Notes under the pieces: model-generated
Databases searched by the model: none
Seen by the model: the letters and a program-made list of their open reading frames with translations, nothing else
Told to the model about the DNA's origin: nothing
Position numbers and translations under genes: made by a program
Part shown: positions 49,003 through 58,054 of the stretch, in pieces
Position numbering within the stretch: the stretch's first letter is position 1
How the letters are laid out: the number at the start of each line of letters is the position of its first letter
NCBI RefSeq assembly: GCF_004168205.1
Contig: NZ_RCYB01000002.1
Span: 3,508-67,507 of the forward strand
Direction: 5' to 3'
Length of the DNA: 64,000 nucleotides
From: Catenibacterium sp. co_0103
GTDB taxonomy: Bacteria; Bacillota_I; Bacilli_A; Erysipelotrichales; Coprobacillaceae

Positions 49003-50802
49003 TTAAACCACCTCATTTCTTAGTTCTGTAACAATATCAATCTTTTTGATAAATCTAGATTGCGTTATCACTCTTTCTAAAAGAAGTGCAATTATAAATA
49101 CAAAAGTAGATATAAGAGGTGCTACAAGTGAGAATATGCCTGTTAAAAGCAACATGATAATAGATATAATTGTACTAATTACTAAAACAGCACAAAGCCC
49201 AATAATGCTTTCGGTAAGAGATATATGAATCAAATCTTTTTCTCTTAAACCAGAAATTCTTAACAAAACAAGTTCGCTCTTTCTTTGCATTAATAAATGT
49301 GATTCAAGAACAATATCAATAATTATAGCTACAAGAATAATAATACCTGCAAATGTAAACATCAACATTTGATAATAGTTGTTTAAGCTATTCATCGATT
49401 CTCTATCTGTAAATGAATCATTGATTGTATAACCACTGCTTTCATAGTCTTTAAGAGCTGTTTCTAATTTATCGTATGTATCATAGCAGATTACGTATCC
49501 TATATATTGTTTATCTTTACTGTTCTTTTCATAAATGGATTTCATTAATGAATAAGGCATGTAGATATATCTTTGACTTTTTACTACATAATGGACTTTT
49601 TTAGAATTTTTAAATACACCATTCATATCAAAACTATGTTCAGTTTGATGCATTCCTTCTCTATCTTTAATTGTTATATCAAGGTTTATTTTATTGTTCT
49701 TGGATTTCTGATTGAGAATATAGAAGGTAGATTCATCCATATAGATACCATTTTGTTTATCCTGTATAGGTCTATCTATATACTTGGATAAATCATCTTC
49801 TTTGAAATAAGGCACAATATAAACTTCTTCACCATTTATATCCGTACACATCTTATATAAAGGATATGCATTCTTGTTTTTTAATGTGATGAGTTTGCTG
49901 TAGTCTTGATCTACATATGAATGCTTATCTTTTGTGATAATAGCTTTGTTTTCTAATTGTCCTACTAGCATCTGCATTGCCTGCTTTTTAGAGTTATGAA
50001 TAATTCCAGTCATAACCTGACATGAAACAAGACTTAAAACAAAAACCATCAATAAAAGAACATACATGAATCTATAATGTTTCATATATGTTTTAACATA
50101 TTCAATACAGAAATTTTGATTAATAGAAGGGGCTGTCCCTTCACCGCTTTGATCTTCTGAAAATAAAAAATCAGAAGATGAAAGCATACCATCTTCAATC
50201 ATATAAGTAACATCAGCATATTCTATTGCACATTCAGAATGTGATGCCATAACAATAGTCATATCATGACTCAGTTCTTTTAGGATTTCATATATTTGTA
50301 TTTCATTATCATGATCTAGAGAAGCAGTCGGTTCATCAAGAATAAGAACCTGTGGATGACTAATAAGGGCACACGCAATAGAAAGTCTTTGTCTTTCACC
50401 AAGAGAAAGTGTCATAACGTTTTGTGAAGGAGAAACATCTAAATGCATCCTATCAAGGCATTTATTTATATCATCATCCGTTAATACTTTATTATAAATA
50501 CGCGCAAAATATTGAAGTGTACCTGTTATATCAAGATGAGGAAGAAGACTGCTTTCTTGTAAAACATAACTTATACGGCTTCTTCTATATTCATCTCTTT
50601 CCTCTCCTTCTATGAGTTTTCCATCATAGAAATACTTATAACTGCTTTTATTATCCATGAGGGCAATACAATAAAGAAGTGCAGTTTTTCCTGAACCACT
50701 TTTACCTCTTAGAAGAGTAATAGAATGAGCGGGAATACTGAAAGATGCTTGATCTAGAATAACTCTATCATAGGCGATGGTTACATCTTTGAGTTCAATC
50801 AT
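49003..50802 (-). CDS. ABC-type exporter, fused ATPase and MacB-like permease (pair 1, first gene)
   Basis: 599 residues. ATPase domain with Walker A GKSGSGKTALL, signature LSLGERQR and Walker B VLILDEPTASLD (about 1-210), then one span (MYVLLLMVFVLSLVSCQVM), an external domain of about 240 residues and three C-terminal spans. The stop is 2 bases before the partner's start. It follows the 10-bp-duplicated secreted-peptide gene on the same strand, so the pair may export that peptide or give immunity to it. Confidence 0.85.
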   Translation of the reverse strand: MIELKDVTIAYDRVILDQASFSIPAHSITLLRGKSGSGKTALLYCIALMDNKSSYKYFYDGKLIEGEERDEYRRSRISYVLQESSLLPHLDITGTLQYFARIYNKVLTDDDINKCLDRMHLDVSPSQNVMTLSLGERQRLSIACALISHPQVLILDEPTASLDHDNEIQIYEILKELSHDMTIVMASHSECAIEYADVTYMIEDGMLSSSDFLFSEDQSGEGTAPSINQNFCIEYVKTYMKHYRFMYVLLLMVFVLSLVSCQVMTGIIHNSKKQAMQMLVGQLENKAIITKDKHSYVDQDYSKLITLKNKNAYPLYKMCTDINGEEVYIVPYFKEDDLSKYIDRPIQDKQNGIYMDESTFYILNQKSKNNKINLDITIKDREGMHQTEHSFDMNGVFKNSKKVHYVVKSQRYIYMPYSLMKSIYEKNSKDKQYIGYVICYDTYDKLETALKDYESSGYTINDSFTDRESMNSLNNYYQMLMFTFAGIIILVAIIIDIVLESHLLMQRKSELVLLRISGLREKDLIHISLTESIIGLCAVLVISTIISIIMLLLTGIFSLVAPLISTFVFIIALLLERVITQSRFIKKIDIVTELRNEVV

Positions 50803-50826
50803 ATTATTATTCCTTTCTAAATATAA

Positions 50827-50847
50827 CTCCCAGTAGAACTGGGAGTC
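50827..50847. other. stem-loop between secreted peptide gene and ABC operon
   Basis: ACTCCCAG and CTGGGAGT pair around 5 bases. Neither strand has a good T run, so it is more likely an mRNA processing or stabilising hairpin than a terminator. It would set the ratio of peptide to transporter message. Confidence 0.55.
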
Positions 50848-50854
50848 GTTAAAA

Positions 50855-51249
50855 TTATTTTATATTACATGTAGACCATTTGTCAGTTGCACCATTTACA
50901 GACCAATGATAAATCATGCTGCCGGAATGGGAAACGTAATTATAATCAGTGCTTGAAAAATTTACTTTTTGTTCACAATGGTAAAAACTAGGACTTCTTT
51001 TATAAGTTTTTGGACTTCCTGATTTAGTAGCGTATCCACCTTTTCCAGAATAGCCGATACTGGTTGGTGATCCTACTTTCCATCGTGTTGTTTCGTGAGT
51101 ATAGTAAGTCGCTGTTACACTAGCAGAGGTTCCTGCACATGTTCCACGTAATGTCTTAGACATTGATGCAGCATAAACGGATTGGATGCTAATAAAACAT
51201 GCAATACCACTTGCTAATAGTAGCTAATAGTATAAATTTCTTATTCATA
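50855..51249 (-). pseudogene. secreted small protein gene, frameshifted by a 10-bp duplication
   Basis: Translation from the ATG at 51249 (AAAGGTG upstream) starts MNKKFILLA but stops after about 19 codons. A second frame carries the rest of a signal peptide (GIACFISIQSVYAAS) and a 100-residue mature part with three Cys (TCAG, YHCEQK, STCNIK). The sequence GCTAATAGTA occurs twice in tandem at 51214-51233. Removing one copy gives a single frame with a proper signal peptide and an AYA-type cut site. Bacteriocin-like by size and by the adjacent exporter. No known family. Confidence 0.75.
51214..51233. repeat. 10-bp tandem duplication in the signal peptide
   Basis: GCTAATAGTA twice, perfect. One copy would restore the frame. 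Either recent damage or a reversible off-switch. Confidence 0.9.
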
Positions 51250-51303
51250 ACTGTTCACCTTTAGTATTATTATATATATTACAAAAGCATATAGATTATT
51301 GAA

Positions 51304-51319
51304 TGTAAACCCTTACATC
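51304..51319. promoter_or_regulatory. operator-like palindrome upstream of the secreted peptide
   Basis: ATGTAA-ACCC-TTACAT. Differs from the CcpA cre consensus TGWNANCGNTNWCA by one base in the central CG. Compare the perfect match at 56953-56966. Confidence 0.5.
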
Positions 51320-51589
51320 ACAAAATTAATAATGATTTAAAGCAAAAAGTAAAATTACACTTTAAATTATTATTTAGAGAAATTAGATAGACAGTGAATT
51401 TACTCAAACTATAAAATGTCAGGAGTGCAAAACTCCTATCATTGCTTTTGGCTTGTAAATTTTTTTGGAGGTGTAGTTCCATATATTTTTTGATTTGTAT
51501 TATAGATGAAGAGATGCTAGTTTATCTACCTTTTGTGCTTATTTTTATCAGAAAGAAAAAAAAGTATGTATATTCTATCAATATAATTA

Positions 51590-51619
51590 TTGACGTAAAT
51601 TAATGGCTCATGATAAACT
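51590..51619 (+). promoter_or_regulatory. promoter of the + strand secreted-protein unit
   Basis: TTGACG and TAAACT, 18 bases apart, with TGA before the -10. AAGGAGG follows at 51653. Confidence 0.6.
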
Positions 51620-51666
51620 TTTTTTAAAGAAATCGCTTTCATTAATCAACACAAGGAGGAGATAGG

Positions 51667-52200
51667 AATAAAATAATATCATTTTTAATTTGCCTTACGT
51701 TAGCACTAACTTGTTTAATTGCTAATCCTGTTTATGGAGAAGATGATGGTTTTAGTTTAACTGGAGACGAATACTTAGAAATTTATAATGCTGCATTTGC
51801 CAAACAAACTAACAGTTATAAAACTGTCTACAGAGACCAAAATATTACTATGGATATGCTAAAAGCTTCCATAAAAACGTACACTTATAATGAATATTTC
51901 AAAAGCGTAAAATGGATAACAAGAAAAGGTGAAGTTTCTTTAAGCATTACTCCTACAAATAAATTATATGGTCGTACCTATAATAATGCAAATGTACTAG
52001 CAGTTCATGCAGCTACAGCCTGGAGTTTGTTATACAAAAAACATAAGTCAAGTAGCAAATGGAAAAACACAGCTAGTATGGAGGCACAATTTAATTGCCA
52101 TGTTATATTTGCAGGGCCTAATAAAACACCTTGGAATATCGAGCCACATAGAACTGAAACAAATTGGGCAATTGTTGTTAAAAATTTTTGCAATCCTTAA
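51667..52200 (+). pseudogene. secreted DUF2599-like protein gene lacking its start codon
   Basis: The frame reads NKIISFLICLTLALTCLIAN, then PVYGEDDG, a clear signal peptide, and continues to a mature protein ending VVKNFCNP. AAGGAGG lies at the right distance, but the codon before Asn is AGG, not ATG, and no other start occurs before an internal ATG at 51850. A loss of AT from ATG, or ATG to AGG, explains it. The C-terminal half (FNCHVIFAGPNKTPWNIEPH, WAIVVKNFCNP) resembles DUF2599 proteins, with two Cys for a disulfide. Use of a rare ATA start cannot be ruled out. Confidence 0.68.
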
Positions 52201-52568
52201 AGAAAAAATTGATATATTTGGTGATTATCTGCGTCATATCATCGCTGTATATCAATTTAAAGCCATCTTATAAAATCAAAGTTGAAACAATCCGCGACAT
52301 CTCCCTATTTGATTCTGATAAGGAATACTTTGTCTATTTCGGTAGGCCTTCTTGTCCGAATTGTATAAAATTTCAACGTTACATTAACAATAATGATTAT
52401 CGATTGCCCAAAAAAATTTATTACTTTAATACTGACTACTGGAGAAAAAGTGGTGCCACAAATAAAATATGCAAGGAATTTAATGTTAAAGAAGTTCCTT
52501 CACTGATTAAAATTAAAAGTGGGAAAACTGTAGAGAAAAGAGATTTATCAAAATTTATAGAAAAATAA
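52188..52568 (+). CDS. membrane-anchored thioredoxin-like protein
   Basis: 126 residues. One N-terminal span (LIYLVIICVISSLYI), then a thioredoxin-like domain with FGRPSCPNCIKF (CPNC active site) and the cis-Pro segment KEVPSLIKI. Starts at TTG, 13 bases inside the preceding gene, so it is coupled to the DUF2599-like gene. Similar proteins accompany class II bacteriocins to form disulfides in the secreted product. That role fits the Cys-containing neighbours, but is inferred. Confidence 0.75.
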   Translation: MQSLKKKLIYLVIICVISSLYINLKPSYKIKVETIRDISLFDSDKEYFVYFGRPSCPNCIKFQRYINNNDYRLPKKIYYFNTDYWRKSGATNKICKEFNVKEVPSLIKIKSGKTVEKRDLSKFIEK

Positions 52569-52659
52569 TATATCTGCTGATAGGCGATTTCTTTTATTAA
52601 ACTTAAGGAAAGGAAACAAACATTCCTGTATTTAAAAGGTATGTTTCTATTATATAATC

Positions 52660-52929
52660 ATGTCTACAACTATTTTTTACTTTTTAATTGTATTAATTTT
52701 ACAGTTATTCTTATTCCTATTTATCAAGCGTAATCATAATAATAGCGTACTACTTGTTTTGATTTCTTTAGGTATTTCTATATCTGCTGCGTTATCTTTC
52801 TGGAATACAGCTATTCTTATCGATGAATTAGGGATAAGTTCAAGTATTTTCAATTCATTATTCTTTGATACATCTATCATATTATCTTTAATTAATATGT
52901 ATACTGTACTTAAAGAGAAATTGTATTAG
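52660..52929 (+). CDS. three-span membrane protein, possible immunity protein
   Basis: 89 residues with spans at about 4-22, 30-50 and 66-84 (FLIVLILQLFLFLFI, VLLVLISLGISISAALSFW). Follows the thioredoxin-like gene and precedes the terminator. No good ribosome site is seen. Small multi-span proteins downstream of bacteriocin-like genes often give immunity; this is inference. No family recognised. Confidence 0.5.
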   Translation: MSTTIFYFLIVLILQLFLFLFIKRNHNNSVLLVLISLGISISAALSFWNTAILIDELGISSSIFNSLFFDTSIILSLINMYTVLKEKLY

Positions 52930-52983
52930 TACTGATATTAATTTTCATTTCTGAGACTTTTATTGATTGAATTGTACGTATGT

Positions 52984-53157
52984 ATGCACACTTATCTTTA
53001 TATTATTTTTATATTTAATTGGTTTAATTTTAAAAGAATTGATATTGATTATATTAAAATAACTATTTTTTCTCTTATGGTTGTTCTGGCATTGGTTTTG
53101 TTTAAGAAAAAAATAAATGTCGGAGTATCGAATGATATTGGAATTTATTTAGACTAA
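52984..53157 (+). CDS. possible small membrane protein
   Basis: 57 residues from the ATG at 52984. Two hydrophobic stretches (YLYIIFIFNWF and ITIFSLMVVLALVLF). No ribosome site, and the frame could be a chance open stretch in AT-rich DNA. It lies in the same orientation and ends before the unit's terminator. Confidence 0.3.
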   Translation: MHTYLYIIFIFNWFNFKRIDIDYIKITIFSLMVVLALVLFKKKINVGVSNDIGIYLD

Positions 53158-53190
53158 TTAAATATGCTTGGAGGGTTACTCAAGTTATAA

Positions 53191-53225
53191 AAACGCCATG
53201 TGTGTGAACACCTGGCGTTTTTTTT
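53191..53225 (+). terminator. terminator of the secreted-protein unit
   Basis: AAACGCCA and TGGCGTTT around 14 bases, then TTTTT. Follows the last small membrane protein. Confidence 0.88.
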
Positions 53226-53309
53226 GAACTATTAACTTATGGAATAACTCTTTGCATATTTTGCTTTTTTCTTAAAAGCAGAGATGATTGATTATTCCAA
53301 TTTAGTTGA

Positions 53310-54971
53310 TCACTTATTATAATTGGGTTGATCAAGCCTTCCAATCTTATGAATGCATAGTGTAGTAATAAATTCTTCTAGTAGAATGCTGAAGAACCAT
53401 AATAAGCATGCGTAGAGAATAATAGGTATATGCATCATGAAAGTCATAAATATACTTATGATTAGTAGTATGATTAAATAGAATACGTAGTAGTAAACAT
53501 AATCGTATCGTGCAAGAGATTTTAACTCTTTAATACTTAATCCATTCTCATATAGGAAGAAGTATTCATCCTTGTTGGAATCAATCGTCTTTTGACGATG
53601 ATAGATAAGAATAATCAACATGATAATAAATATTGCACATATTAACATCAGTAAACTATTCATCATTCTAGAATTAATCTGAGTGAGGTAATCAAGATTC
53701 ACATTAGAATATACTGTTAAGTGAGGATCAATATCATTGATTTGTGAAAGAATACTAGATATATATTGTGCATCATCCACTCTCACAAGTAACATCTTTA
53801 CATCATCAATCTCAAAGTATTTCCTATATATAGCTTCAGGAAGATAGAGTACATCATCTCCTTGAGAAGAAATAGTATTCTTTTTGCTTATGTAGGATGA
53901 AACATGAAAAGTATGATGGTTGATGGTGATGTCTTTACCTAAATTCTTGATTGTACGAGATGCTTTGATTGTATCACCAGTATAGGATTGTACAATTAAA
54001 GTATCAGTCACTGTTTCATAGAATGGAGTGACATGAATATGTTCTATTCCATTGAGGTCTCTTCTTATATCCATTCTAATGGGCTCAGTAATAGAATCAT
54101 AAGCATTCTTACTATTATTTCCATAATAGAGGCGTACATCTAATAGTTTCTCTTGTATCGCATTAATCTCATGTGAATAGTATGTACGATATCCTAATAT
54201 ACCTATAGTCATAGAAAGAATCAAACCAAAAAGTATATATAGGATTTTAGAAGAACGTATAAGATGTTTCTTGTAATAAGATAAATAGTTTTGTGGTTTT
54301 CTATTAATAGAAGTGGTTTCTAGTTTTTCTATTGAACTCTTTTTGAGAGGTACTATTTTATGATTCTGAATCTCATAGAGATCATCTGCATAATCAAGAA
54401 TACGTTTATCATGAGTTGCGATAAGAACGCATACAGGATGTGTATGAATATAATCACTCAGTAGTTCTATTAATAACTTGCAGTTAATAGAATCTAGAGA
54501 AGCAGTTGGTTCATCTAAAAGAAGGAGAGAAGGGTCTTTCATCAACGCAAAGGCGATAGCTGCACGTTGTCTTTCTCCTCCTGATACATGATCAGGTGTC
54601 TGATTGAGTAGATGTTCTATCTTCATAGAACATAGAATATCATTCATTCTAGTTTCATTATATTCCTGTCCGGAGAGTAGGAATGCGAATTCCATATTCT
54701 CTTTAATGGTCATGTTATTGAATAATGTACTTTCTTGATGTACATAACCAATCTTTTCTTTCCTTGTAGTAAGAGGGTCATCAATAGAATGACCCTCCAT
54801 TAAATAATCACAGGCTAAAGGGGCTACAAGTCCTAATTGATTCAATAAGGTTGTTTTACCTGTACCACTTTTTCCTTTGATCATAGTAATGCTGTTGTTA
54901 GATAAGGTGATGCTGGCATCATCAAAGATTACTCTATCAAATGTGATAGAAAGATGTTTAATATCAATCAT
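53310..54971 (-). CDS. ABC-type exporter, fused ATPase and MacB-like permease (pair 2, second gene)
   Basis: 553 residues. Walker A GKSGTGKTTLL, signature VSGGERQR, Walker B LLLLDEPTASLD in the first 210 residues. One span near 240-260 (ILYILFGLILSMTIGILGY), an external domain of about 190 residues, then three spans (LLMLICAIFIIMLIILIYH first). It overlaps the partner by 8 bases. Same architecture as pair 1, and likewise carries the SGGE signature as second gene. Confidence 0.85.
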   Translation of the reverse strand: MIDIKHLSITFDRVIFDDASITLSNNSITMIKGKSGTGKTTLLNQLGLVAPLACDYLMEGHSIDDPLTTRKEKIGYVHQESTLFNNMTIKENMEFAFLLSGQEYNETRMNDILCSMKIEHLLNQTPDHVSGGERQRAAIAFALMKDPSLLLLDEPTASLDSINCKLLIELLSDYIHTHPVCVLIATHDKRILDYADDLYEIQNHKIVPLKKSSIEKLETTSINRKPQNYLSYYKKHLIRSSKILYILFGLILSMTIGILGYRTYYSHEINAIQEKLLDVRLYYGNNSKNAYDSITEPIRMDIRRDLNGIEHIHVTPFYETVTDTLIVQSYTGDTIKASRTIKNLGKDITINHHTFHVSSYISKKNTISSQGDDVLYLPEAIYRKYFEIDDVKMLLVRVDDAQYISSILSQINDIDPHLTVYSNVNLDYLTQINSRMMNSLLMLICAIFIIMLIILIYHRQKTIDSNKDEYFFLYENGLSIKELKSLARYDYVYYYVFYLIILLIISIFMTFMMHIPIILYACLLWFFSILLEEFITTLCIHKIGRLDQPNYNK

Positions 54972-56925
54972 GATCCGTACTCGTTACCATTATTTTATTT
55001 GTAATATAGAAGACTAATGTAGTCACAACAGCACTTATTAAACCTATGATTATCTTGATTGAATTGTTTACTAACGCAAACTCACTTGATGAGAATAGTC
55101 TTAAACAGAAGGAAAGAAGAACAGCTATAAATAGGAATGTAGACATAAACTGTATATCAACCATATGGATGGATTGAATCTGTTTCTCATTTAAATCAAG
55201 TTCTCTATATCTTATATATTCTCTTGATTTATTATAGAGGATTAAGAAAACAACATAGGCAATAAGACCCACAACAGTATAGATGAGAATCATCGTCTGA
55301 GTATTCTTAGAATCCTTTTGACGCATCTTTGCTGTTTGTTTGTAATCATCACTCTCTATATAAGTAACGATGTTTGGAGATATCTTATTGAGTCCATTTC
55401 TTACCTGATCTACATAACTTGCATTTTCACACTCGACTGCATAAGTTGCAGGAACATAATCAACAATATGTTCGTTTAGATCTTCATATAAACTAATTGA
55501 AACATTAGTTGTACGATATTTATTTATAATAGAGTTCGCAAAGTCATTGTTTAAGTAGACTTTAAATTCGTTGTTACCTGTGAAGTCATCCTGATCTTCA
55601 TTTGATTTGATGACACCATAGATTTTAATAGATACTCTTTTCTTCTGATAAACAGGATGTCGTGTAATTACATCATAATATTTTTTCTGTAATCCATTTT
55701 GATCACCATATCGCATAGTGCCATTATATTCAGTAGAACATACAGGTACACCTATATCCATTTTCATGGTTACAGGAAAATCTGAATCAGTTAATTCTAA
55801 CGTTTTCATAAGACCTTCGCTTATATAATTTTTGTTTTTATTACCAAACTGACCCTTTATATAACTTGATACAAAAACGTTGTCATCAGTAGAATATTCT
55901 CTTCTCTTGACTGACATATATGCAATTAAATTATCATCCTCATCATTTCTTGTATCATAATTACGAGTAGGGAACTGATAATAGCTTGTTATGCTTTTAA
56001 CTCCTTTGATAGATTGAATAGATTGGATTTCTTGAGTAGTCATAGAATATCCTTGATCATATTCCATAAATCTATAACCAGAAGGTAATTCATTTCTTGT
56101 AATGTATTCTTTTCCTGTATAGATAATTTTACTAGTTAAGTTATCCATCATAGATGCTGTATTCTTGTTTGTCATATATAGTTCTATACCAGAATATAAA
56201 GTCATATTGATAATAACTAAACACAACAAAGCATATAAGAGGATGCTGAACTTTTCTTTCTTGCTTTTTACATGTGCAATTCTTTTAGGGGTAAATTCTT
56301 GTGTTACTGAGAGTGATTCACCTTTGATTTCGTTATCTTTGACGCGAGTAAATTGAAGATTCTCAATTAAATACTTGATATCTAAATAATCATCAAATTC
56401 TTTGTCATGAATAGTAAGAATAATAACACGGTCATGACTATATTCTTTTAATAACTTCATGATTGAATGTTTATCTTTATAATCTACAGAAGATAAAGGT
56501 TCATCTAATATAATACAAGGACTATTAGAATAAACACTTAAGGCTATCATGATTCTTTTCTTTTCTCCTAAGGAACAAGAATCATATTTCTGTGATAAAT
56601 TCGCTTTGATGTTTAAATTGTTGAATAGTTCATCTATTGTATTTTGATCATGCTCTCTATTGTATATAGATTCTATTAATTCAAATTGCTGCGCAATGGT
56701 AAGGTCTTTTTTTAATAATGCATCCTGGTTTCCATAGAATATAGAAGTGGCATCATTTACCATAGAGTCTACATGAATCTGTTTAGAAATAATTTTTAAG
56801 AAAGTGGTTTTTCCACAGCCACTTTCTCCTGCAATACCTATCATTCCAGTAGAAGGGGCTTTGAAAGATGCACCATCGAAAAGAATTTTATTTGTTTTGT
56901 ATGTATAGTTTTTTATTTCAATCAT
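54964..56925 (-). CDS. ABC-type exporter, fused ATPase and MacB-like permease (pair 2, first gene)
   Basis: 653 residues. Walker A AGESGCGKTTFL, an unusual signature CSLGEKKR, Walker B CIILDEPLSSVD. A span near 230-250 (LLYALLCLVIINMTLYSG), an external domain of about 290 residues, and three C-terminal spans. GAGGTG before the ATG. The promoter region holds a perfect cre-like palindrome. The substrate is unknown. With the second gene it should form an asymmetric ABC heterodimer. Confidence 0.85.
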   Translation of the reverse strand: MIEIKNYTYKTNKILFDGASFKAPSTGMIGIAGESGCGKTTFLKIISKQIHVDSMVNDATSIFYGNQDALLKKDLTIAQQFELIESIYNREHDQNTIDELFNNLNIKANLSQKYDSCSLGEKKRIMIALSVYSNSPCIILDEPLSSVDYKDKHSIMKLLKEYSHDRVIILTIHDKEFDDYLDIKYLIENLQFTRVKDNEIKGESLSVTQEFTPKRIAHVKSKKEKFSILLYALLCLVIINMTLYSGIELYMTNKNTASMMDNLTSKIIYTGKEYITRNELPSGYRFMEYDQGYSMTTQEIQSIQSIKGVKSITSYYQFPTRNYDTRNDEDDNLIAYMSVKRREYSTDDNVFVSSYIKGQFGNKNKNYISEGLMKTLELTDSDFPVTMKMDIGVPVCSTEYNGTMRYGDQNGLQKKYYDVITRHPVYQKKRVSIKIYGVIKSNEDQDDFTGNNEFKVYLNNDFANSIINKYRTTNVSISLYEDLNEHIVDYVPATYAVECENASYVDQVRNGLNKISPNIVTYIESDDYKQTAKMRQKDSKNTQTMILIYTVVGLIAYVVFLILYNKSREYIRYRELDLNEKQIQSIHMVDIQFMSTFLFIAVLLSFCLRLFSSSEFALVNNSIKIIIGLISAVVTTLVFYITNKIMVTSTDHD

Positions 56926-56952
56926 AGAAGTTCACCTCTTTTTATAAAAGCA

Positions 56953-56966
56953 TGTTAGCGCTAACA
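56953..56966. promoter_or_regulatory. cre-like operator of ABC pair 2
   Basis: TGTTAGCGCTAACA is a perfect palindrome and fits the CcpA cre consensus TGWNANCGNTNWCA at every position. A LacI-family repressor could also use it. It lies just downstream of a TATAAT on the - strand. Confidence 0.7.
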
Positions 56967-57024
56967 TAATTATATAATCTGTAAACAAAAAAAACAACAG
57001 ATTACTCAAAGGATGTTTTGTGAT

Positions 57025-57054
57025 TGTATGTGTCATAAACAAACATATATAATA
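57025..57054 (+). promoter_or_regulatory. promoter of the 316-residue lipoprotein gene
   Basis: TTGTAT and TATAAT are 18 bases apart on the + strand, 45 bases before the ATG, with AAAGGAAGGAG between. Confidence 0.68.
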
Positions 57055-57098
57055 TATGTGAAGAGGTATTCCAATTGAATAAAGGAAGGAGAATAGCT

Positions 57099-58049
57099 AT
57101 GAAAAAGTCAATTCAATTGTTGGTGGTACTCTGTATTTTTGTAATAACGGGCTGTAAAACAAATAAAGAACGTTATTTATCTATTACAACGAGTGGATAT
57201 GATAAGAAAGGGAATGTAGTAGTGAATATCTATGAATATTCATTATCTTCTAAGAAAGTGACTAAAAAGTATACTTCTTCTAATCCGCTTGGTGTCTACT
57301 CTAAATCTAATAATGCTGTATACTATGTTGAAGAAGATAATAGTGGTGATTATCTGTATACTTATGATCTTGATACAAAGAAATCTAAAAAGTTGTCTGG
57401 TGGTTTAACCGCAATGAATCAGATTATTCCTATAGATAATAATATCTATGTATTAGGCGTAGAAAAAGGTCAAAGATCACTCAAGCCTTATCGTTATAAT
57501 ATAGAAACAAAGAAGTTCAGTAAGATTAAGGCAGAAGAGGATTTAGATTTTGATCATATGGTCTATGATGTTTTCAATCATGATTTATATCTATGTGCAA
57601 GTAATCAAAAAGAAGAAGATCAGGCACTAGAGGAAGCAAATGCGGGTAAGGGAAGTAAGTATATTGCACCTAATACGCATATTTATCGTTTGAAGAATAA
57701 TCAACTCAAACGTATTTATACTACAAATCGCAAGCTAGTCTATAGAATGCTTCCAATGGAAAATGGAAATCTTGCATTTACTGAAAGTGACACCATTCCA
57801 GCTTGGAATCCTCAATATCATACATATACATTAGATACAAAAACAAATAAGAAGAAAGCAGGAATTAATCTTGATGAAATTATGGATGTAATACAATATG
57901 CTTGTTTTAGTTCTTCTCATCAGATTATTCTTCTTAGCAACAAAGATAAACATCAAGGTATATATACATATGATATTGATTCAGGTAAAACTGAATTATT
58001 GTATGAATCTAAAAATGAATTGATTAATAGTTTTGAATTATTAGAATAA
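57099..58049 (+). CDS. lipoprotein with beta-propeller-like repeats
   Basis: 316 residues from the ATG at 57099 (GGAAGGAG upstream; an ATG-less extension upstream is open). The signal peptide ends ITGC, giving a lipid anchor on Cys19. The rest has recurring stretches such as YLYTYDLDTKKSKKL, YRYNIETKKFSKI and YTLDTKTNKKKAG, the sort of blades seen in propeller proteins. Divergent from ABC pair 2, so it may be a surface sensor or substrate receptor for it. No exact family. Confidence 0.72.
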   Translation: MKKSIQLLVVLCIFVITGCKTNKERYLSITTSGYDKKGNVVVNIYEYSLSSKKVTKKYTSSNPLGVYSKSNNAVYYVEEDNSGDYLYTYDLDTKKSKKLSGGLTAMNQIIPIDNNIYVLGVEKGQRSLKPYRYNIETKKFSKIKAEEDLDFDHMVYDVFNHDLYLCASNQKEEDQALEEANAGKGSKYIAPNTHIYRLKNNQLKRIYTTNRKLVYRMLPMENGNLAFTESDTIPAWNPQYHTYTLDTKTNKKKAGINLDEIMDVIQYACFSSSHQIILLSNKDKHQGIYTYDIDSGKTELLYESKNELINSFELLE

Positions 58050-58054
58050 ACAAA

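Larger units (their letters stand above)
51250..51660. other. divergent control region of the two secreted-protein genes
   Basis: About 410 bases without a gene. It holds TATAAT for the - strand gene (51275-51270), a cre-like palindrome, an AGGAGT/ACTCCT hairpin near 51421-51437 and the promoter of the + strand unit. Otherwise AT-rich. Confidence 0.55.

Noticed and set aside
50855-51163. The secreted peptide as a lactococcin 972 family member
   Set aside because: Size and exporter context are similar but the Cys pattern and C-terminus do not match the family as I know it.
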